Below are positions 58,001 through 64,000 of a DNA stretch of 64,000 nt, piece after piece. The notes under the pieces are model-generated. The model saw nothing but the letters and a program-made list of their open reading frames with translations. It did no database searches and was not told where the DNA came from. Each line of letters begins with the position of its first letter. The stretch's first letter is position 1. This DNA is from Sphaerolaimus hirsutus (taxonomy: Eukaryota > Nematoda > Chromadorea > Monhysterida > Sphaerolaimidae), in the NCBI GenBank assembly GCA_964036195.1, contig OZ038460.1, positions 4,343,504 to 4,407,503 on the forward strand. Reading direction: 5' to 3'. The position numbers and the translations under genes are program-made.

Positions 58001-61000
58001 ACAACATTTGAATATCCACGCCCCCTAAAGACAGACCGGATGTTCATTTCTATTCATAAAAATGGGTGTTCGCTGAAAAAAAAAACGACAAAGACCATCC
58101 CGAAAATTCCCAGACAGATATTTATTCATTTGTAAGTACAAAGGTTGCACTTCCCACCGCGTCTGAATAAAAAATGGCATTAGTCAGTCACGAAACGAAA
58201 ATTTGTATTTTTGGCCGTGCGCACACTAGTTTTCACACGAAATTTCGAAAACTCATAAATGAGCTTTAAACGTATTTGAGTTTTCCACAATGAGTCATTT
58301 TTATCTCCGTCAACTGTAGTTAACGGCCACCTCACTGTAGAAAACTCAAATGCGTTCTAAGTTGATTTGTGAGTTTTCGAAATTTCATGTGAAAACTAGT
58401 GTGCACAGATGCACATTAGCACAATCAAAACAGTTGCTGCCTTTTCTAATATTATACTTGTGTTCGTAATTAATGACACTTTATTCTATCGCGCGCGACA
58501 CTACATTCTGAATGGACATCAAACACCCTGTTTACACGACAATACATAAATCAACAATAAATAAAAGTGCGGCACGCGTATAAAATTAGCGAAAGTGCGC
58601 CCCGGGCGCTAAATTCCCTTTGATTTTGCGCCAAATGCCAACTGTAGAATAATAAAATTCGCCGTGCAACATCAGACATTACGGCGCCGAAATTTACGTA
58701 AATATTGCTTTTCACACCATTAGCGAGCACGGTTTATTTTCACAAGCTTTCAATGTATTTAGAATTTCGGTCTCGATGGCGCTTTATTGTTTGATTCAGA
58801 GTGGAAGCTTTACAAATAATTTCCCATTGGATTACGGTAGCGGCGCTTCCGAAAATTCCACCGCACTTTGAACTTTGCACTTTGTTGTTTTTATGCGTGG
58901 GCATAAAAAGGAATGTGCGCGGATGCGGGTAACTCCAACAATATCGCTGAATTCTGAGCAAGGTGCATAGCTAGTGATTGGAAGAGCGCCATGGTTGTTG
59001 GCGCCAACGCCAACAGAGTCATGGCGCTGGGCCCATTGGTTCGCAGGCCATAAATGGAAAAAGTACATACCTGTCGTTTTTTGGAAGGATTGGACTTCAC
59101 ACCTGGCAAGCGACAACAAAACGTTCAAAAAAACAAAAACACTTTCACTTACAAATTTTCTTGTCACTTCTGACTTGACTTACAACCTGGGAAACAACTA
59201 GACTTGTCATATTTCTCGTCACTTGCCACTTTTCTTGTCACCTTACTTCTGCCGGTACGTAACACACAGTGCTAAAATAGCGTGTAAAATGGCGCCAGCG
59301 CCAACGCCATCGCGTAGCTCCATCACTAGCAGCGGCTAACGAACCGAGCCATCGCGACCAAATGACCAACCAAACAGCGGCCATAAAAACGGCCGGTCCG
59401 GCCGCGCTGGTGCCAAAGCCAATTTTATAAGGCCCGCACGCTTTTTATTGCCGTCGGGCAGCCCGACAGCCAAAATAGAATATTAAATGCAACTACCCAG
59501 ATCAAAGAGTTCTCGCCGCAAAAGCTACAAATATGCATACCTATCACCTTTGCTCAGAGTGGGAAAAATGCGCCTTAAAAAACTAGGTCTATAAAAAAAC
59601 CGACGTTGAACGAGTGATGGTGGGAGCCGTAGTGAAGGGCGTGCTCGTTGCCGTAGGGCGTCAAGGTGCTCGCGTCGGGCAGGGCGCCCAGCGGGTAGCC
59701 CGACGGGTCGCCGCCCGCCTGAATGGGGGTGTGGGCGATTTTGGAAGGGAATTTTGACAGTTTTTTTCTGCTGATCTTATGGTTGGCAAAGCGGTACTCG
59801 CTTTTTCTAAATCAATGAAAGATCAACTGCGCAAGAAAAATTGCCACGTGGAAAAGTAGTGTCCTTGTGCGGGAATTATTCATGGATCGCAATATTTTTG
59901 CTCCAAAAAATGGCAACATCATGCAAATCCGGTTTTACAAATATGCATATGGTACACTAACGTGAACGTGACTCTGCAACACATTGATCGCATCGTCCAA
60001 TCTCTCTTCCATCTTCTGTGGCTGCAAAATTTTAGAAAATTTAACATCCACAAACTTTTCTAACATCCACAAACTATGTAAAATGTAAAATTTCACCCAA
60101 AAACGGGTACGAACCAGCGCGTACAAACTAGACGAGTTATACGCATCGGCTGGGGCAGCCGCCGACCAGCAGTGAGCTCCATTCGAATCCGGATACATCT
60201 GCGCGTATCAACGAATGCATTGCACTGCAACGGAGAGTTGGGGGGGGTTGTCCCTAAACCCCCTTGAAAGTGCCCTGTAGAACGCCCTTTACAGAGCCCT
60301 GTAAAGTGTAAATTCAAGTGAAAAATGTCATGTAAAATGTCAATAAAAACTAAAAAAGACAAGTTTTTATTACTGCACTTAGCATGGCAATTAACACTTT
60401 GCATGACAATTGACAAATTTATATGACATTTTACATGACATTTGACACTTGACTTCACAGGGTACCAGGTCCAGGATACAATCAGAAGTACGGCGCCCGA
60501 CACGCGAGTATTTTTATATAAGCGCTGAAACCGTTCTATCGTCTCGCACTCTACATTCTAATCGAACCCATCCCCATCAAAATCAGCACTCCCCAAACTC
60601 ACAGACGCGAGCGCCTTGCCGAGCGCCGTGTCGGTGTTTCCGGCGGCGGAGTCCAGCTGGCCGTAGGCGAGCACGTTGGGCGCCGGCACTAGCGTGGGCG
60701 GCCCGCCGCCCGACGCGTCGGGCTCGGCCCCGCCCGACAGACCGTTCTGGGGGGGGGTTAGATGGGTGGGTTTGGGGGTGAAGCTATTTACTTGTGAATG
60801 TGTCGCGCGGATTGTGAAGGGTCTTGTCGAGTGATACATTTGAGACGAAGTTCAGAATTCATGAATTGATGCTTATGGGGCATGCGATGTGATACTTTAC
60901 TCGTCAATGGTGGTTGGAACTTTTGGACGACAATTCATCGGAAATTTTTACCAGGTGCCAGTCCCAGACTCTGTAAAATGTCCTGGAAAATGTCAAATGT

Positions 61001-61366
61001 CATGCAAAGTTTCAAAGGTCATGTAAAATCTTCTGCAAAATGGCAAACGTAGGTTTGCCACTCTCCAGGGCACTTTACATGACTTTTGACACTGCCCTCA
61101 ACTCGTCACCGCACTAGTCCACAAAAACCACACAAAACCCGGCCACCCACCAAATGCATATGCGGCGACTGCGGCGGCAGTCCATACACGCCGCCGGGGT
61201 AGTCGTAGGGCGGCATGGCGCCCGCCGCGCCGTACACCCCTGCCAGGTCGCCGTGGTACCCCCCGACTGCAGCCGGGCCGCCGCCCGACGCCCAATAGCC
61301 CGTCGGGTCGCAGGCGTTGTCGACCGCGGCGCCGCCGCCCGCCAGGCCCGCGTAGTAGGCGTCCAT
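55001..61366 (-). CDS. da: Class I bHLH E protein (daughterless/TCF3-TCF4-TCF12 type), C-terminal nine exons
   Basis: Transcription factor that binds E-box DNA as homodimer or with tissue-specific bHLH partners. Minus-strand exons: 61366-61151, 60746-60603, 60198-60115, 60021-59962, 59718-59605, 57635-57464, 56915-56660, 55878-55740, 55234-55001 (TGA). All joins fit in phase; 472 codons are visible. The first exon is Gly/Tyr-rich; the second ends TALGKALAS, matching the second activation domain of E proteins; 60021-59962 encodes [14 protein letters not shown], a motif E proteins share. The basic region lies at the end of 56915-56660 ([13 protein letters not shown]), and the helix-loop-helix in 55878-55740 ([28 protein letters not shown]). 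The last exon starts [20 protein letters not shown], the conserved E-protein tail. The Glu and Arg of NARER that read CANNTG are present. The loop side ([10 protein letters not shown]) differs from vertebrate KPQTKLLI. The symbol is by family; which vertebrate paralogue is meaningless here. The N-terminal exons (AD1) were not found. Confidence 0.93.
55935..56060. mobile_element. GCGCC-word hAT-like element with perfect duplication, E-protein intron
   Basis: Ends TAGTAAGGTGAAAAGCG and CGCTTTTACATCACTA; GCGTGGAA flanks both sides (55927-55934, 56061-56068). Lies 57 bp from the acceptor of the HLH exon. Confidence 0.9.
57049..57255. mobile_element. CTGGTGCCGGTTCCGC element, AAGAGTTAAAAC words
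   Basis: CCTGGTGCCGGTTCCGCAGG at the left, TTGCGGAACTGGCCCCAGG at the right; arms GAGTTAAAACTTAAGAGTTG inverted. In the E-protein intron 56916-57463. Confidence 0.85.
58213..58412. mobile_element. CACACTAGTTTTCAC inverted-repeat element
   Basis: GGCCGTGCGCACACTAGTTT and AAACTAGTGTGCACAGATGC ends; arms TTTCGAAAACTCATAAATGA inverted. In the E-protein intron. Confidence 0.8.
58972..59328. mobile_element. GCGCC-word hAT-like element, longer copy
   Basis: TAGTGATTGGAAGAGCGCC to GGCGCCAGCGCCAACGCC and CATCACTA; the middle has CTTGTCACTT words. Confidence 0.7.
60293..60470. mobile_element. CAGGTGCCAGT-family element in E-protein intron
   Basis: AGAGCCCTGTAAAGTGTAAA to TTGACTTCACAGGGTACCAG; arms of AAAATGTCATGT words. 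Confidence 0.7.
60951..61092. mobile_element. CAGGTGCCAGTCCC element in E-protein intron, right end eroded
   Basis: CAGGTGCCAGTCCCAGACTC at the left; interior AATGTCATGCAAAG and CATGACTTTTGACAC. Confidence 0.75.
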
Positions 61367-61467
61367 CTGGAATGGGATGACCATCATGTGTGAGCCATTT
61401 TGGGGGTTTAGGGGTTGCCCCATTGGGGATGTCGGGTCAGTTTTAGTGAGTGAAAGCGGCCCGAATC

Positions 61468-61656
61468 GGGGGCAATCTCAGACCCTATAAAATTCTATGT
61501 AAAATGTCATGAAAATGTGCTCAAAGTCATGTAAAATGCCCTGCAAAATGGCAGAACATACGTTTGCTATTTTACAGGGAATTTTACATGACTTTTGACA
61601 CATTGCATGACATTTGACATTTTACAGGGCATTTTACCGGGTCTGAGACTGGCACC
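61468..61656. mobile_element. CAGGTGCCAGT-family element upstream of E-protein exon 61151-61366
   Basis: GGGGGCAATCTCAGACCCTA to TACCGGGTCTGAGACTGGC then ACC; arms of AAATGTCATG words. Confidence 0.8.
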
Positions 61657-64000
61657 GACTGTCAACTGGGCTCAGTTTTCCATTCAGATTTTAGTCGATG
61701 GGTCGCGGAACGATGTTCATATATTATACCACATAAATCCTAATATTAATCAGTTTTTGACATTGCCGGGTTGGACTCGAAAATTGCCCTGTGACCCGTC
61801 AACTAAAATCGAGTTTTATGTCTGTCTGGTAAAGTTTCTCGTCCCACACATTCCCAACCTGAGTAGCCAAAATATTCACCCGCTTGTGTGTAGTGCTGGC
61901 GGCTCACGAGAAAATATTTAGAAACTGTAGATCGATTCAAGCAAAGCACCAATGTCTTCACTCGTTTGCACTTGTTGACACACTTGACCTGCGAAATCAT
62001 GCGATCTAATACACGTTTGCAAAGCGTCTCGAGTGGGCCGAAAAACGTAAACTATGTATAAAGTCAATAAAAACAAATGGCCTATTAAAGATAATCAACC
62101 ATCAAACGCATAGACGATGTGAGGAAAAAACATATTTACATAAATATGAACATAAGTAGATGATATCAAATGTCACGCCAGAAAAATAATCTTCACAATC
62201 TATTTACGCAGCATGGCGTTGAACAAGGAGAAGCTTATTGGCATTAGGGTTGGAAGCATGGGTTTTTCACATGAAAAGTTCAAATCTTTTTACATCTGGC
62301 AACACATTCAACACCTTTTCACTACTTTTTTGCGAAGCATGAAATCTCACATAGAAAATCACCACGGATGGACGCCGTTTTCACACATTTTCATGGCATA
62401 TTCCGCAGTTTAGCTTCCTTTTCTCTACACAATTTCCAAAGAATGTACCTAAAAAAATTGTAGTTCACAACGTGCATGAAATATGTCATTTTCACTTATA
62501 ATATGTGGAAAAAACACCTTTTTCCACCCCTACCAATTTACAGCGCTCTGGCATTGACTGCATCAAGCGGCCACTTGCAGCGGCGCGGCCGCATCATAAC
62601 ATAACTCTCCGCATTGCTTTAGGGGGTCGCCATAAAAATCGGTTTCGGTTTCGGACCGGGCCCGCGCGATTGTAATTACGCTTTGATGTCGGTTTTATGA
62701 CGCGGTGCGGTGCAGTGCATTTACTGATTCAGCTATTTGGTTTGCGGGAAATGATTTTTCGTACGTTGGTGTGCCAAAAACTTTTACACTTCTGGAAATG
62801 GGCGGGGCTTAGGACGACTATTGTGACGCAATGGGATACAAAAACCAAGCCAAAATCAGTAAGTTCGATCAAGAAAGTAAAGAACCAGACAATAGGTCAC
62901 TTCAGTGCGAAATTGATAAGGGTGCGGCCGTGAGAGGATTATCACAATCTCAAACGCGCGGCCGGCCATAAACGTGCCATTTTTACAACACGCCTTTGTT
63001 TTACCTACTCATATGATGCCGAATCGTAAAAAGTCAAGGCACAAAAAGTCGGGGAAATTTCAAGGAGAAAATTGATCAATAGCGAAAAGGCGACATGCCA
63101 GGAAAAATGCAAAAAAACAACGACCGGAAAAAGTGATAAGCTAAATGACTGCAAACGGGCGGATGCCGAAATCTCAAATCCGAAATATCGCAGCCGTCAA
63201 TCGTGTAAACAGTTGATAGATACTCAAGAAATGCATCGCACTAACCGCAATTTGCGGCGGAAGGGAAATAAAAGGGCGAAATTTGATAACCCCGACATTT
63301 CTCTTGAGTGCCCGATTGTATGTCATACGGCAGCTATGTAATAATTCATGTAATTCAGACAGCTAAATTGGGTTCTAAAATGGGCCCGGAAAATGGCGGC
63401 GCGAAGAATTCCGTGCCCAAATTTCTCCCACACCGCCCGACAAAACTGTCGCTGTCGGGCCAATTAAACTCCAACCCCGGTGCTACATTCCGACCACAAA
63501 ATCACAGCCCAGAGGTGAGCTAATGCATTGCACATGTGGCCGGCTGGCACACCGCGCTGCACTGGCGCTATTATAAACCAGTGTGCAGTGAATTTTCACA
63601 CTGGGATGGGGTTGGGAAATGGGTATGTATTTATGTGGCTAATGGGTATAGATATTTACTTAAAAATTAAAATTTAAAAGTTTCTTATTTCGCCAGCACA
63701 TTTTGAAGGGGATCAACTTGGGGGGGGGGTTATTAGAGGGGGGTATTTTTTAGTCAGAAATTTTCGTGTAGAATCATAGATAACAATAAGCTTTTAGATA
63801 CCCAAACTTGGTAATATTTAAATGTGACAAAACATAATATTTGGGACATGAATATGTATATTTACATCTTCACGAATTAGTCTATGGGTAGCTATGATGC
63901 AAATTGGCAGCAAAAATTTCATCATGTATTATGCAATAGGTATATGTATGCAAGTTATTCCAATAACCCAGTTATTCCAAGTATTTTATACATGTATGCT
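61657..64000. other. Upstream part of E-protein locus, unresolved
   Basis: The AD1-bearing N-terminal exons should lie on the minus strand here or beyond, but none could be supported. 62570-62700 and 63390-63560 are GC-rich and might be untranslated exon or promoter sequence. A TA-type element (GGGGGTTATTAGAGGGGGG) is partly visible at about 63690-63760. Confidence 0.4.

Larger units (their letters stand above)
57636..59604 (-). other. E-protein intron, 2 kb
   Basis: Contains a C-run acceptor tract, the 58213-58412 and 58972-59328 elements, and unremarkable AT-rich sequence 57660-58200 and 58420-58960 with no exon recognised. Confidence 0.5.

Noticed and set aside
63390-63525. GC-rich plus-strand segment ending CAGAG/GTGAGC as a coding exon
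   Set aside because: No recognisable protein in any frame and no partner exon; left as possible promoter or untranslated sequence.

Overview
The window is animal nuclear DNA. Its genes are interrupted by phase-consistent GT-AG introns and encode metazoan proteins: ribophorin I, a Golgi PAP phosphatase (BPNT2/gPAPP), an E-protein bHLH factor, a psq-HTH DNA-binding protein and a small secreted ShK-domain protein. Exons are GC-rich with C/G in third positions, while introns and spacers are AT-rich and crowded with short inverted-repeat elements. Nothing identifies the phylum; an invertebrate is the likely source (inference).

Layout. 517-3420 (+): the last six coding exons of ribophorin I. 8617-23655 (-): the last seven coding exons of a protein with two psq-type helix-turn-helix motifs, convergent with ribophorin I. 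37338-40431 (+): a two-exon secreted protein with one six-cysteine ShK domain. 44571-49338 (-): complete BPNT2 in seven exons (376 aa). 55001-61366 (-): the 3' nine coding exons of a daughterless/TCF3-4-12 class E protein, 5' end beyond what I could trace. All exon joins were worked out by reading-frame phase and splice consensus. The five genes belong to unrelated pathways (ER N-glycosylation, transcription, secretion, Golgi sulfation metabolism, bHLH transcription), with no sign of an operon.

The rest is miniature inverted-repeat elements, often nested two or three deep. I can define: hAT-like elements with 8-bp target duplications and interiors made of one repeated short word (GGGACC, GGGATC, GCGCC, GGTGCC, TTTACG, AAAATCTC); TA-flanked elements with ends CCGTATTTCC; elements with ends CAGGTGCCAGTYCC; elements with ends CACACACTAGTT; a mariner-like foldback; and a 530-bp palindrome. 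The most notable observation is that one CAGGTGCCAGTYCC element coincides exactly with an intron of the psq gene (23385-23576). Its ends supply the GT donor and AG acceptor, as expected of an introner-like, intron-creating element, and related copies sit in introns of three other genes.
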